From Micromussa lordhowensis (Eukaryota > Cnidaria > Anthozoa > Scleractinia > Lobophylliidae): DNA of 64,000 nucleotides. The notes beneath the pieces are model-generated. The model saw only the letters and a program-made list of their open reading frames with translations, searched no databases and had not been told where the DNA came from. The position numbers and the translations under genes were made by a program. Below, in pieces: positions 1 to 12,700 of this stretch (positions are counted from its first letter, which is position 1; the number at the start of each line of letters is the position of its first letter). The DNA is taken from contig OZ026604.1 of the NCBI GenBank assembly GCA_964020085.1, forward strand, positions 17,742,758-17,806,757. The letters are read 5' to 3'.

Positions 1-57
1 TTAGAGCGCGAGCTGAAAAAGACATTGCGTGACACTTCTGCTGTTCCAATGTCTCAA

Positions 58-243
58 ACAAATGGTAAACGCCATAGCGTATACTACTGAGTTATATATG
101 CACTTGGGAGGTTTGCTAAGCGCTCAAGAAGCTATAGTCGCACTCGGCTATCAGCCCGTGCGACTCTTACCCTTCTTTCGTGCTCAGCAACGTCCCGCGT
201 GTACCATAACTTAATAGTACGGGCTATGGCGTTTACCATTTGT
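58..243. repeat. Short palindromic (MITE-like) element
   Basis: The left end ACAAATGGTAAACGCCATAG is repeated as its exact reverse complement at the right end (223-243), enclosing about 145 bp without coding potential. The structure is that of a small non-autonomous inverted-repeat transposon. No clear target duplication is visible and the family is not recognised. Confidence 0.6.
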
Positions 244-2384
244 TAATTAATGAAGACCAAGCTCACCTAAAATGTCCGAAAGTCACTTTATCAAAATCCA
301 GAGTTTTCTTATCTGTCATGTCACCTAGAGATAACGTAAACATTGGAAAGAAGGGGTAGAATTTTCGTTCAGGTCATACAAAATAAAGAAGGAGCGAGTA
401 CACTAGCGTTTTCTAGCCAACCGTTGTCAACTATTGAGCCAAGTTGACGACCTCGCCGCTCACAGGAAACGAAAGTTGACTACAGTTAAGCATTTGCGAC
501 AATACTTGATCCCTGTTAAAAAAAAAAAATCCTTATTACGTCTAATTATTTTTTCTTACGAATAGGCTTTTATTCCGTCTGAGCTTATTATTATTCTTTT
601 TTTCCGTGACAATGTGACGGTACCAACTATTTTGCATAACATAAGCACTGAAACACTCGCGTGGCAATGTGGTATGATGTTTTGAATGCATTATCGGACG
701 GCTCGGAAGGTCGCTCAAGGGCAGACTCGATGTGCATAATCACTTTCAAACAACTCTTCTGTGCATGAAATCCAATTCAACACGGCAAAAGGACACCGAT
801 GCGCGTTGTTTTTGTTGAATGAAAAATATTTTCCTATATAGCCGCGTCAGTAAAACGAAAACAAGAACCGCGGTGCGGCTGTAAACCGCGCTTTAAAAAA
901 ACGCGGTTACTTACACTGTCTGCGAAACGTGACTCTCCTGCCCTTCATCAAATATACGAAAAAAGGAGTATCTGATTACATTCTTTGCATAGCGAGAGTT
1001 TAGCGTGACTTGTAATCGGAGAATTTTGTTTGTGTCTAATGAAAAAATACCTTGACCTTTCAATATAAATTTTACAATGATATGGGTTTTTGACGAGCAC
1101 TAAGGCTAAGTTTTAACTTTTTCCCCCAGAAAATTCCACCATTGCTTCTGGCCAACTATACACGATCTTACATTTATCACCGTCAGCGTATTCCATGGCC
1201 AGACGTAATACCTTTTTAGCGCATTGAATATCCCCTTTGAAAGTTAACACTGAGAAACAATTCAAACATTCCAGATTACAAAATGTTCTGATTTGCACGC
1301 AAAACGAAAATACAGCTTAACTCTGGATAATGTCAGCCTTACTAGCCAGCAGCTGGTCCCAAACTAGATGCTTTATCCTTGCAAATGTCCTGACACCCAT
1401 CGCCGAAGGCCGCCTTTTTTTTGGTGTAAACAGTTAATTCGCTAACTTGACAAAACCCTCCTGAGGGGGAGATATGACGAGAAGAGCTGAGAAATGGCCT
1501 GTAATTGGCTGATGATGACATCATCCGGTGAAGACAATTGGCCGTGGGAGTTTGGGTCTGCTCACCGACAAAAAAAAAAAAACCGAAGGCAGAGCAAGAA
1601 ACCGCCCAGCCTACGGCTGCGCGGTTTAATAATGGCAACTTGTCCGAGACAAGTGCATCCTCAAAGTGGCAGAAGCTCTTCAATTACAATCAGTGAGCAA
1701 CATATATACATAGCTGAGTGTGGTTAATTTTCTATAAACTTCTTACATTAAACATAAATGTAGAACTGTAAATCATTTATGTATGATAATGTTCAACAAT
1801 TGTTTACTGTATAAGTTCCCCATAAGTTACCTTTTTAGCTAGGATTCCCTAAAAATATCTGGTGATCTCTGCGTTGCTATACGGTCTGAAGACAACTGCC
1901 CAATGTAGTCCTCAATGTAGTGAAAATCATTCGATCGCTGTTGTCCTGCCGAACAACTAACGCCTGATACTTATTTTTGTGTGCAGTAAAAACACTATGG
2001 GAAAAATCCTGTCGATTTGAAGGTCGCGAGTAACCTGTGTACTCCGTGATGTGCTCGTGGTGATCTCGTGTTCGCTCATGTGAACATAATAGGGACCTTA
2101 CAGGGCAACCGCTCTGCACGTGCATTTTGCAGCTCAGTACATTTCTTAGCCGTTATCGGCAAATGACGAGCAAGCTTTTAATAGATAGGTTCTCGTGTTT
2201 AGTTCTTGTGACTAAACGCCTTTTTCGACAATTTTCATTTTTTTGATTACGTACCGAGAGACACTGCAAAGATCTAAATGCAAGAATATCAAGTGAAACG
2301 TAAATACATTTTTAGCTCGGCGACACTCTCGTTGTCGCCGTCGTCACAGTGTAGGGTCCCTAAATATCGATCCCGAAGGTCAAA
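244..2384. other. Intergenic, no gene recognised
   Basis: AT-rich sequence with homopolymer runs. The short open frames here show no family motifs, no convincing splice context and no recognisable domain. Nothing is annotated. Confidence 0.5.
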
Positions 2385-2437
2385 CAAGACCATGGTTAGC
2401 CAGTCTACTGTGCGGAAGGTCGAGGGTTCGAGCCCCA

Positions 2438-2468
<31 letters not shown>

Positions 2469-2700
2469 ATGAGCAGAATGTGCTGCCTTTGTAATTTCAT
2501 CTGCAAACGGTTAGACGTTCAAGTGTTCTCGGATAAGGGCAAAACCCGTAGGCCCCGTCTTCTGCATCTTCAGTGTTACATAGTTAGCAGGGAACGTTAA
2601 AGAGCCCACAAACTTATCGAAAAGGGTAGGGCACGTCTTTCCTGGTGTTGTGGTCTGGCCTTGTCTTCTGGCCTTGTCTTATGGGTTGGTGCTTCACATA
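2385..2700 (+). repeat. tRNA-derived SINE-like repeat
   Basis: A tRNA-like head (TGGTTAGCCAGTCTAC... followed by the B-box-like GGTTCGAGCCC at about 2424) would act as an internal RNA polymerase III promoter. It is followed by a non-tRNA body ending near 2700. The body resembles a repeat I associate with coral genomes; that link is from memory. Ends and target duplications are not clear. Confidence 0.5.
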
Positions 2701-2819
2701 CGGTTAACCTCATTGCACCTTTTCTCCTTAGACAGAATTGTCCAAGAAAAAATGACTATGACTATGACCATGACCTTTTTACCGCAGGAATCGAACACAA
2801 GGTCTCCTTACTGAAGTGT

Positions 2820-2935
2820 GGTTTTCACTAGGCTCGATTTCCGCCGCTCTCTCGTGTCCGGTCTATGTTCCTCCCCGAGGAGGAGCGCTGGCTTGTTTCC
2901 CGAACAGCGGCTGGAAATCGAGCCTAGGTTTTCAC
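2820..2935. mobile_element. 98-bp TAGGCTCG hairpin element with 9-bp target duplication
   Basis: The element 2829-2926 begins TAGGCTCGATTTCC and ends GGAAATCGAGCCTA. It is flanked on both sides by the identical 9-mer GGTTTTCAC (2820-2828 and 2927-2935). A 9-bp duplication with inverted ends is typical of Mutator-like elements, but no transposase is present, so the class is an inference. Compare the element at 38793-39535. Confidence 0.65.
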
Positions 2936-3059
2936 GTGTGACCGATTTTATCGCGGCTTGGTTAACCGAGGCGAATTATGTAATGTATTATAGAATTAAG
3001 TTTTCGCTAGGTAAATTAGCCAGGGTTTTATTGAATGTAATTAGGCCTTTATGCCCCTA

Positions 3060-4060
3060 GACATTAAGGGGTACATTTTCCAAATGACCAAGTCTCACGG
3101 GAGTCTTGTTGAGAAAATCTTTAGGAAGAACATCTATCCGACGCTCATGATCATAGTAAAGGGGATGCACTACGGTTTGACATTTACTGCCTAAAGACGG
3201 TTTTGGTTACAAACTTTGTGGTGACTTTTCGGGGTCAAAGATTTGTTAAGGACTTTTTTGGGGGAAGCATTATAAAAGGCTTTTATTTGTGTGTCAAACA
3301 GACTGTTTGAGGTTTTCATGTTTTTAGTTCATTCTTATTATATTGTAGTGTATTCTCAACCTTTTTTCGCCAGGTACAGCCTCGATATTCTTATAAAAAG
3401 ATTCTTGTAGTAAAGAGTGTAGGGCGTATGGGAAATCTCAGTTTAAAATATATTTGCTTCATTTGCGTAAGTTGTCATGGTCTGCATATGTCGAATCATT
3501 CTCGCATTTTGACTTATGCCAATTCTTGAAGTGCCGAAGAGTTGTGGTCAATTCAAAAACACTGGATACGGGAGCGAAGGCTAAAACTTGGGTAATTACG
3601 AGGACTAACTGTCAATTTTGTGGTATTTGTAGTTGATCAAAGCACTTTTCTCAATCGTTTTTGTAACTAAACACCTAAATGTTTTTGGAATTTAACCAAC
3701 TGGTAGTGTTCCAGTTGCTTCTAAGGTTAGTAAAATTGAAGAATATATATGGAACTTTCAGAACGTTCTTCAGTTGTAATTGTTGTGCATTTGCTATCGA
3801 TAACAAAGGACCAGGTTAAGGGCTATCGAACATAGGCTTCAGAGTGTTTTCCATCGGCGTTGGAGACGAACGGGCATATTGAAGCTTATCTAATGGGCTC
3901 TCTTTAGTTAATTCGCTCTCCTCTCGAAACTCACACAAATTCACATCCACACTGTTTTGTTTCCAGAACCAAAAGGGTCAGAACGGGGCTGTATGTAATG
4001 GAGACCGAACCAAAAATGGAAGCCGACTGGAAATTAAAGTTATAACTCTGATAAATTATA
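3060..4060. other. Intergenic, no gene recognised
   Basis: No supported coding region. A short stretch near 3105-3140 resembles 9906-9950 (shared ACATCTATCCG context), suggesting remnants of the same dispersed repeat. Otherwise unremarkable. Confidence 0.4.
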
Positions 4061-4062
4061 CC

Positions 4063-4229
4063 TAAGCGTACCTTTTTGGTACGCTTCGGGGCCGTATCAG
4101 GAGAGTTGGTCGAGCCATGGTTCGTATTTTGGCGAGAGGCCGTCGAGTCAATACGTCATGGTGAGACCAAATGAGCCTGATATACCGCCGAAGCGTACCA
4201 AAAACCGCGGTACGATTAGGTACAGCAGT
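4063..4229. repeat. Imperfect palindromic repeat
   Basis: Left part (TAAGCGTACC, GGTACGCTTCGG, GTATCAGGAG, TTGGTC) recurs inverted on the right (GACCAA, CCTGATATACC, CCGAAGCGTACC, GGTAC). Nested inverted segments of this kind indicate a foldback-type non-autonomous element. No coding potential. Confidence 0.5.
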
Positions 4230-6520
4230 ATTTACCGTACTCAAATTTGGCCAAGTGACCATGAAATATTGACCATATCATGTCAGTAACTTGATGTCGC
4301 AGCTTATCGTTATCAAACATTAAAATGTTATTGCATTGATTAAAAATTAAACGATATTACGCTGCTGTAATTTCACTTGTGTGGGAGTTGCTGAAATCCC
4401 GAGAAACACAATTTTACAATTCTGCAAAACGCTAGCCCAACAGTGGGCTCAGAGAAGACGAATCATAAAGCACTTGTAGTAATAGTTGTTTTCGCGTGCG
4501 TAGCAAGCGTTTCTAAAATGCACGCGAAGGGAACAAAATTGTGAGCGAGTGCGAAAAATAAGGAGAAGGGGGAGGGAGGGGAGCGAAGGAAACGCCTGCA
4601 TTCGATCCCAGACGTTTTACCGAACGCTCCCAAACATGCCGTGCTCCCTTGGGGCGCCAACTGTCACATAAGAACCAATGATCATTAAAAAAACGAAAAA
4701 AATTCTAAAAAAAACGCATTACGTTATTTGGGGACACAAAAGTACGCATATATGCCCATTTACATGGCTAATTTCACGTGAGATACTTCAATGTGGCCTA
4801 CATGACGACTTTCCGTAATCTCCCAAATTTCGACTCACGATGGCCGACTTTGTCGAACGAGCAATTCAGCCATTTCCAAAGGTCCTGAAGATGTTTCTGG
4901 AAGCGGACAGCAATCTTTAGGTATTTGAAGTAAATAAGAATGTAATTTTATATTTAGCTCAAATTTAGAAGCGAAAAGTTTAGGTAAATCAACCTACGTG
5001 ACCGACGCCATGTGCGAGCAAAATCCACTCATGTTGTTCTAATGCGACTAAATTCGCTTTGGACCGCCGTTTTTCCGGTTAGAATCTTGCTTAATTCTTG
5101 AATTATGTGTATTGAATCCTTTTTGGCTTCGTAAAGCTCAGAAACTTTAGAAAAAAGCTTCGTTTCGTCGAGAAATGCAGACGCGAACTGGATACTCTGT
5201 ATGGCGGTCGCCATAGCAACGGAAATGCGACTTCGCTGGGTACGCCCCAAAAAAAAATCGTAGAAAATTCCGGTTTTGATCTTTTTCTGATCTGTTTTCG
5301 GGATGTGTTTAATGATAAATGAAATAAAATAATGTTTCTCTACCTCAAATTTGGCCTGGAGAGTGGAAATACATTTTTTTAACTTTTTCAAATATTTTTC
5401 TAGATTTTTTGAAAAATTTAATTCTTCTAATAATCGTTAAAAAATTCTGCTTGCTTCTATAAAGTCAAACTTTTTTTTTGTTAGAAATTATTTTTTATGC
5501 TCTTTTAAATGAGATGAAGCAGAATATTCTCCTGTAAATATTTGTTGAGATATTAATAAACAAATTATACACACTTTTGGGGCACTTGACCTTAATGAGT
5601 TAACGTCTGGTAAATCATTTTTGACAAGCGCCCAGCATGAGGTTGATGAAGTCGGCTAAAAGCAAACAGTGCGCGTAAATACACTTCCTTTTTGTAATGA
5701 TATGGCTTCCAACAATCTCCGCGTCTGTCACTGTTCGTTTTAGAAAAAAACGAAGTTTGGAAAATGGAGATACATAAGCTCGATCAAATTGATGCAAGAA
5801 ACGGACGTCTCTGTACAAACGTATAGCTTTCTCGAAGTAAAGCTACGGCAGTCACTGAAATAAAACAGGAAGTGGATATGTTATCCGTGATATCGTGATA
5901 ACAACCAACGTATTGTAATTGGCAGTTCTACTAAATCAACCGGCCGGGCGGCACAATAGGTAATAGATATGCACAATAGATGTTAACGAAATATGTGAAA
6001 CTCTTTCCCTCTAAAAGCCAATACGTAGACACTTAAAAACATGTCTTGCAATAAAATAAGCCGATTCAATGTTTATGCACATGGCAAATTTTAAAAAGGG
6101 GTGTCAAACTCTTCGAAGCGACATTACTGATGCAGATAACAGAGGTAACCATGTAGACCTCTAAAAATTTGAAAAAGCACTGTCTGAAGGCTCTACTCTA
6201 CTTAAGTTCCTATTAATAACAGAGCAGAAAGTGCCCCAGTCACATGACGGGCTACTAACCAATCAAATTGCACTATTGCTCCCCGTTCGTGGGCGAACTG
6301 GAGTAAGGTAAAATGTTCGGGATTGACTGCAGGCGATTCCTTTTCTCCCCATCCCCTCCCACTTCTCGCTCACCCTCTCCCCACTACTTCCCAATTTTTT
6401 TCCTCACTCCAGGCGCGCTCCTTCGCTCGTGCGCTTGCTCGCTCACTTGTTCGATCCCTCCGCCTGGATAAGGAAAGAAACGGCTGCTACGCAGGCTATA
6501 GTAATTTCAGCGTTTTCTTA
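4230..6520. other. Region downstream of the P450 gene, no gene recognised
   Basis: Includes purine-rich GGGGGAGGGAGGGGAGCG-type sequence (4565-4590) and low-complexity C/T-rich sequence (6340-6460). The longest open frame is 120 codons on the minus strand (5391-5029); it has lysine-rich and helical-looking stretches but no family motif, and I do not assign it. Confidence 0.35.
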
Positions 6521-6759
6521 TCATGCATCGCCCTCCACGGCTCTGATTCGCAGTTGCAGTGAAGGGAATGGTTTGGCTGTGAGTGACATTTTTGGCTTGA
6601 CTTCTGGAAAACCAGGAACAGGCGAAAAGATGAACTTCTGAAGAAGACAGGCCAAAACAAGTCGCATCTCAGCCATTGCTAGCTTATTTCCAATGCATAT
6701 TCGAGGGCCAAATGAGAATGGCATCAGGATATATCGCACCAAGGACTCCTGTTCTTGAG
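6521..6759 (-). CDS. P450 exon 6 (haem-binding, C-terminus)
   Basis: Residues 436-514 and the TGA stop. The haem loop FSFGPRICIG contains the axial cysteine. The acceptor CAATTTTAG completes the split Thr codon from exon 5. Confidence 0.88.
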
Positions 6760-9700
6760 CTAAAATTGAAAAAGAGTTGTAAATTCAGCATAATATGACA
6801 AGTCATAACAACAAATACAAAACACCTTGTTTGATCCGTTAAGTCAAACTTACTACAACCCTGGACAAAACTACTTGAGACAACTTAAAAATACTCCTGG
6901 ATTTTCCTGTTACTCTGGGTGTAATTCCAAACGTTTACAAAACACCTTGTTTGATCCGTTAAGTCAAACTTACTACAACCCTGGACAAAACTACTTGAGA
7001 CAACTTGAAAAAGACCCTGGATTTTCCTGTTACTCTGGGTGTAATTCCAAACGTTTACAAAACACCTTGTTTGATCCGTTAAGTCAAACTTACTACAACC
7101 CTGGACAAAACTACTTGAGACAACTTGAAAAAACCCCTGGATTTTCCTGTTACTCTGGGTGTAATTCCAAACGTTTTCAAATGGATAGCACTTCTCCCCT
7201 CTCCCCTCTTGCAATGTTGTCTTGGGAGAATTTGTTTGTTTTGATGACATGGTAGTATCGCGCGCAGTAACAACATTATATAGAACTGTATCAACAGTTC
7301 TGTCCGGGGTTGTAGGAGATAAAAGATCTAATTTTCTGCTGATCAACTGCCTACGAAATTCCTATGATATTGACATTGTTGATTATGGAAATCTAAGATG
7401 GTGAAATATTGATAAAAAGGATGTAAGGATAACTGGATATGGTATCACAACATTCTTTTTATCTTTAAATCGTGCATTTAAAAGCGTTTACTGTTTCACT
7501 GGAAACTGTGTGCCAGTTATGGCATCATATTCACTGCAAAATTCCCATGATTAGCTCTCACATTTCACAGAGAATTAACTGACATCTTGGATCCGCCATC
7601 TTTGATTTCAACACAATTTGAAACAAATATAAGGATGCAAGAGGGTTTGAAAGACACTCTTCATAGAAAAAAATACAAACAAACAAACAAAAACAAATCT
7701 AATTTTTTTATATTAACAAAGACAAATACCACGCCAATTAACGTGATCAAAGATTTGACACAAATGGTGGAACAGATAATTAACTCTGAAGTGTAATTTA
7801 AAGTGCTAAATTGAACCCATGAAGTAACCCACTGGGCGTTAGCCCTAGTAAAGGGAATCAGGGAACCACACGAGGTAAAGAAAAAATCTTTTGACCTCGG
7901 TGGGAATCGAACCCACGACCTCCGTTACTCTGCCGACTGAGCTACGAGGTCGGACAGAGAAAGTCGGGGACGATTTAGGTGGTGAATCGCGGCGAAGAGA
8001 AAGTAAGGGTACATATGAATGTTGTGCCGCGTAGCACTATGAACACAAATGGTGGAACAGATAATTAACTCTGAAGTGTAATTTAAAGTGCTAAATTGAA
8101 CCCATGAAGTAACCCACTGGGCGTTAGCCCTAGTAAAGGGAATCAGGGAGCCATGCACACGAGGTAAAGAAAAAATCTTTTGACCTCGGTGGGAATCGAA
8201 CCCACGACCTCCGGATTTGATCTTCCGTTACTCTGCCGACTGAGCTACGAGGTCGGACAGAGAAAGTCGGGGACGATTTAGGTGGTGAATCGCGGCGAAG
8301 AGAAAGTAAGGGTACATATGAATGTTGTGCCGCGTAGCACTATGAACACAAATGGTGGGGCTAGGGCTAACGCCCAGTGGGTTACTTCATGGGTTCAATT
8401 TAGCACTTTAAATTACACTTCAGAGTTAATTATCTGTTTCACCATTTGTGTTCATAGTGCTACGCGGCACAACATTCAAAGATTTGACAGACTGATGGGG
8501 CTATGGAAAATTTGTCCCCACCCCTCCCCCGCCACCCTCAGGCTCAATAGTTTGAACATGTCGAAGAAGTATTTTTAGACATCCGGGCAGCTACTGTTCC
8601 TGAGGTTGCAGAGCTAAAATGAAAGGAAAAAAAAATACTTACTCAAATTCTCAAATCTCTCAGGTTTGAAAGTTTCTGGATCTGGCCAATACTTTTCAGA
8701 GCGATGAATAACGTGAATGCCAATTAGAAAGTGAGTATTGGCAGGGATGTGGTAACCACCCAGAATGTCATCCTGGGCTGATGTTCTGCCAACCTGGGTC
8801 ACAGCAGGATGTAGTCTCATGGATTCCTTGATAACATTGCTCAGATATCGAAGTTCTTCAAGTTTGGCCCAGGTTATTTCGGTTCCTGTGCAAGGCAATT
8901 AGGGAGAAACGTTTTCAACCTTTAACAGTAAATGTCAAATGAAATTTGGGTACTGTCTAGCCATTAAAATCTAACTGTGATCAATTTATAAATGTTTTAC
9001 CTCATAAATAATTCCTAACTTGCACATTGGCAAAGTGGTACGCTTCTCTCGTCCCAATACGGCTTCACTTCACGTATCCTCTAGAACCCCGGGGCAGGGG
9101 GTGGGGGCGAGAGAAAGTCCGGCAAGGGCAAAATAGGTGAAGATGAGCTAGAGAGAAAGCGAGGAGCCCCTCTAGCAATGTAGTCTTAACGCGTCAGTTC
9201 CAACCAGCCCTGTGAATCCCGGCACCTAATTGAGCAGAAAAGATCCTTTGTACACAAAACGTACCGTGAACCCGCTGCTCGCAGAATAAAACAAAGGATT
9301 TTTTCCGCTCAATCCGAAGCCAGCCTTCACAAAGTTGTTTGGAACTGGCGCGTCAAGACTCCGCCCCCAGGATTCTTCACTTTCTCTCCATTTTTTTGTT
9401 TGGCGATTTTAAATCCCTTTCCACCTCTAACCTAGGTCTCCGAGCATGGGTTCAGTCGTACGAGGAAGAGGAGGACGAGCTGGGATAGCGGGGTGGAGGG
9501 GTGAGGGAGGAAATTGGGGGTTGGTGGAGCAGCCTTAAGCCATGCAACGACCAGCAAGGGATACGTACCATCTCCCAGGACTTCATTTGCCTCTTTTCTG
9601 ATCTTCTCCTGGATTTTGGGGTATTTCGCTAACTCGTACAAAGTCCAAGACATGCCCACGCCAGTAGTTTCGTGCCCTGCAAACAAAAAGGTAAACACCA

Positions 9701-12700
9701 GCGCGCGCAGCTGGTCATCATCCATTCGAGCGCCAGTTTGGTCGTCAGCCATATCCATAGCAATGTCTAATAGATCGCGGCGGGCGGGTTGTCTTCCCGT
9801 TTCCTTCATATGGTGCCTCTCTTTGATTACCTGAATCGAAATATCAGTTAGTTGTGCTAACACCAATTTGGTCACATGGTAAATAAAGTCAGTGCATGAT
9901 CATTAGAGAGTTTTAATTAGAGAAAATCTTCAGGAAAAACATCTATCCGGCGTGTTTCGGTTGATTAACGTACCATCATTTAACTAAATTAACAACATAC
10001 CAACTGGTGAATAAAACATTTTATGATTTGTTATGGCATTAAGCTACAGCTGTAGCCACATGCATAGCTGGTCCATCACACAAAAGCTCTATTATATTCC
10101 CAAAACTCTTGAGTGGAATCTGGTGAGATTACAAAAATATAGTGAACTGTGCTCCGTAATACGCGCAAAATTTTAAAGCGCAGCTGAACTTTTTAAACAC
10201 GTGAAAAAACGGGCTTTTGCAACATGGTGGTAGAAGTGTTGGAAATTATTCCAGGAAATGTCGAGCGAATGGTCGACCAAAACTGAACCAGAAAACTAAA
10301 TTGGATCTGTAAGAGTCAGTTTCATCAAGTAAATGTTCTTGCAACAATTACATCTCAAGCTAACATACCTTCATGACAACTTCATTGGTAATTTTGGTTG
10401 CATTCCTCTTCAGTCGGTTTTCTTTCAAAGGTAGGTATTTGAAAAATGGCAAAGTCAACAAAGACATTCTGCTAAGGTCCACACCAGTCGACATATGATT
10501 GAAAGCATTTGTGATCTCTGTGTCTCCTCCACGCACGGACTTAAACTGGTATCCGAAAGCACTCTGCCCAATAATGTCCAATGCCAAGTGGAAAAGATCT
10601 GACTGTACTATGATATCTGCATAGTCTTTCTGTGATTGTTGAAGCTTTTCTTTCCACAACTAAAGACAAGTCAAAAGGGATGAGATACAATACAACTAGA
10701 CTGCGAGCAGTCTCTCTTTAGCTTGAAGTTCCGCGAGGGAAAAACGCAAACTACTGAGGAGCGGAGCGTTCGCCGCACTAGCGCTACTCGCGACTCGCGG
10801 CTTTGCTGCCAGCCTCTGTATAAACGAAATAGTAATAAACGAAAAGGAATAAAAAATAGCCTCTATTTGGCGTGAAAATATGCTTGGATATTTGTCCGCG
10901 GATATTATCTGTTCCGAGAAGCGAGCAGTTTTCCGAGGGCGTAGCTGGAGAGAATCTGTCAGCTTTGAGGAATAGATAACGTCCAAGGACAAATATCCGA
11001 GCGTATTTTCGCGCCATATGAAGCCTTTTGCGTTTATTACCTTTCTCAAATATTTTTGCAACACGCATAGTTTTGAAAATTGGGGAATATTATTCGGATA
11101 TTCTATTCTATCGACATTCCTGTCTATGGAGTAAAAAACAATCGCTGCTCATTTGAAAGGATTATCAAATATTTCTATTTGGAATACCTTCTTTCGTTTT
11201 GGAGATATTGGCGGTTTTTATTCTTAACACGTATTATCCGTCTGGACGAGCTTGGGCAAACATTTGTAGTTCGTCTGGTTATGCGTCTCTAGTGTAAAGA
11301 CGTGCACAAGACGTATTATGCGTCTAGACGAACTATCTCTCGTAGTGCGTCGTTCAAGACGCATTTCCTCTGGACGTATAATGCGTCATGTGCAAGAGGC
11401 ATAACCAGACGAACTACAAGTAGGTCTAGACGGATAATACGTCTTTTGCATAAAAACGCCGAGGAAGCATTAATTATCGTTCTGGACGGATAATGTGTCG
11501 TCTAGTAAAAAAAAAACTGGCATTTACTTAAACAAACAAGCAAGCAGGCAACTGAAGGAAGCAAGGCAGCAAGGCAGCAAGGAAGCAAGGAAGCAAGGAA
11601 GCAAGGAAGCAAGGAAGCAAGGAAGCAAGGAAGCAAGGAAGCAAGGAAGCAAGGAAGCAAGGAAGCAAGGAAGCAAGGAAGCAAGGAAGCAAGGAAGCAA
11701 GGAAGCAAGGAAGCAAGGAAGCAAGGAAGCAAGGAAGCAAGGAAGCAAGGAAGCAAGGAAGCAAGGAAGCAAGGAAGCAAGGAAGCAAGGAAGCAAGGAA
11801 GCAAGGAAGCAAGGAAGCAAGGAAGCAAGGAAGCAAGGAAGCAAGGAAGCAAGGAAGCAAGGAAGTAAGGAAGCAAGGAAGCAGGGAAACAAGCGTCAGT
11901 CAGTCAGTCAGTCAGTTAGTGCATCAGTCAGTCAGTCAGTCTGTCAGCCAGTCAGTCAGTTAGTACATCAGTCAGTCAGTCAGTCAGTCAGTCAGTCAGT
12001 CAGCCAGTCAGACAGTCAGTCAGTCAAAGACTTAGTCAGTCAGTCAGTTAGTTAGTCCTGAAGCTGCCTCTCGGTATATTCAATGGAGGTGGTCTTTAGT
12101 GGCTATTTGGTAAGGATTAGTAGATATTTTTGGGAACGTACCCAATAAAGTAGGGGGAGCGGTATGGTGATTCTTGCACACCATATTCTTGGCGTCCTCT
12201 TTAAAGCAATAGGTTTTTGCCTCCCTCAGAAATTCCACTGCCCCTCTACGTCATAAAGAATGAACGATCCTTTTAAAAATACTTACATACCTGAACCAAG
12301 TCGTCTGCAGCCGTCTTCATGAAGGGCACCATTCCTTTAAGGTTAGTATAACTAAAAGCTGGATTGATCATTTTACGCAGCCAAGCATGATCCTTGCCAT
12401 TGGATGCGAGTAAGCTATTTCCAAGCGAGGGAATCACAAGGCGAACAAGTGATGGTCTCAGGTACTTGTAGCAGTTTGTGATTAACACCTGTTTTACAAG
12501 TTCTATATCTGTCAGGTACACTAAAGGTCGATCTACAACAAACAAAGGAATTAAAGATCAATAACAATTTAAATGCATACAGGAGGAAAATAGTTCGCTG
12601 TCGACAATGAACGTTAGGTATGGTGTCTCTGGCATTTTTAGCTTCAGTTTGCGAGCAAGAGAGGAAACAGAACGTCTTCCGTTTCAAACAGCATGCAAAG

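Larger units (their letters stand above)
7760..8478. repeat. tRNA-like composite: two tandem units plus an inverted end
   Basis: A unit starting ACAAATGGTGG is repeated at 7760 and 8045 (periods 285 and then 303). Each contains a minus-strand tRNA-like sequence. At 8348 a third copy of the start is followed by an inverted copy of the unit's first part and of its last part (GAATGTTGTGCCGCGTAGCA at 8320, inverted near 8460). The whole therefore folds back on itself. It lies in the last P450 intron. Confidence 0.75.

Noticed and set aside
5029..5391. 120-codon minus-strand open frame
   Set aside because: No recognisable domain, no splice or promoter context; length is plausible by chance in AT-rich DNA.
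8182..8254. Functional suppressor or selenocysteine tRNA with a UCA-like anticodon
   Set aside because: The anticodon arm has only four pairs and an eight-base loop without normal U33, and the sequence is part of a tandem, inverted repeat unit.
11495..12055. Long open frames with KEARKQGS, CFLASLLP and SVSQSVSQ repeats on both strands
   Set aside because: They are produced entirely by the 8-bp and 4-bp satellites; several overlapping frames on both strands are open for the same reason.
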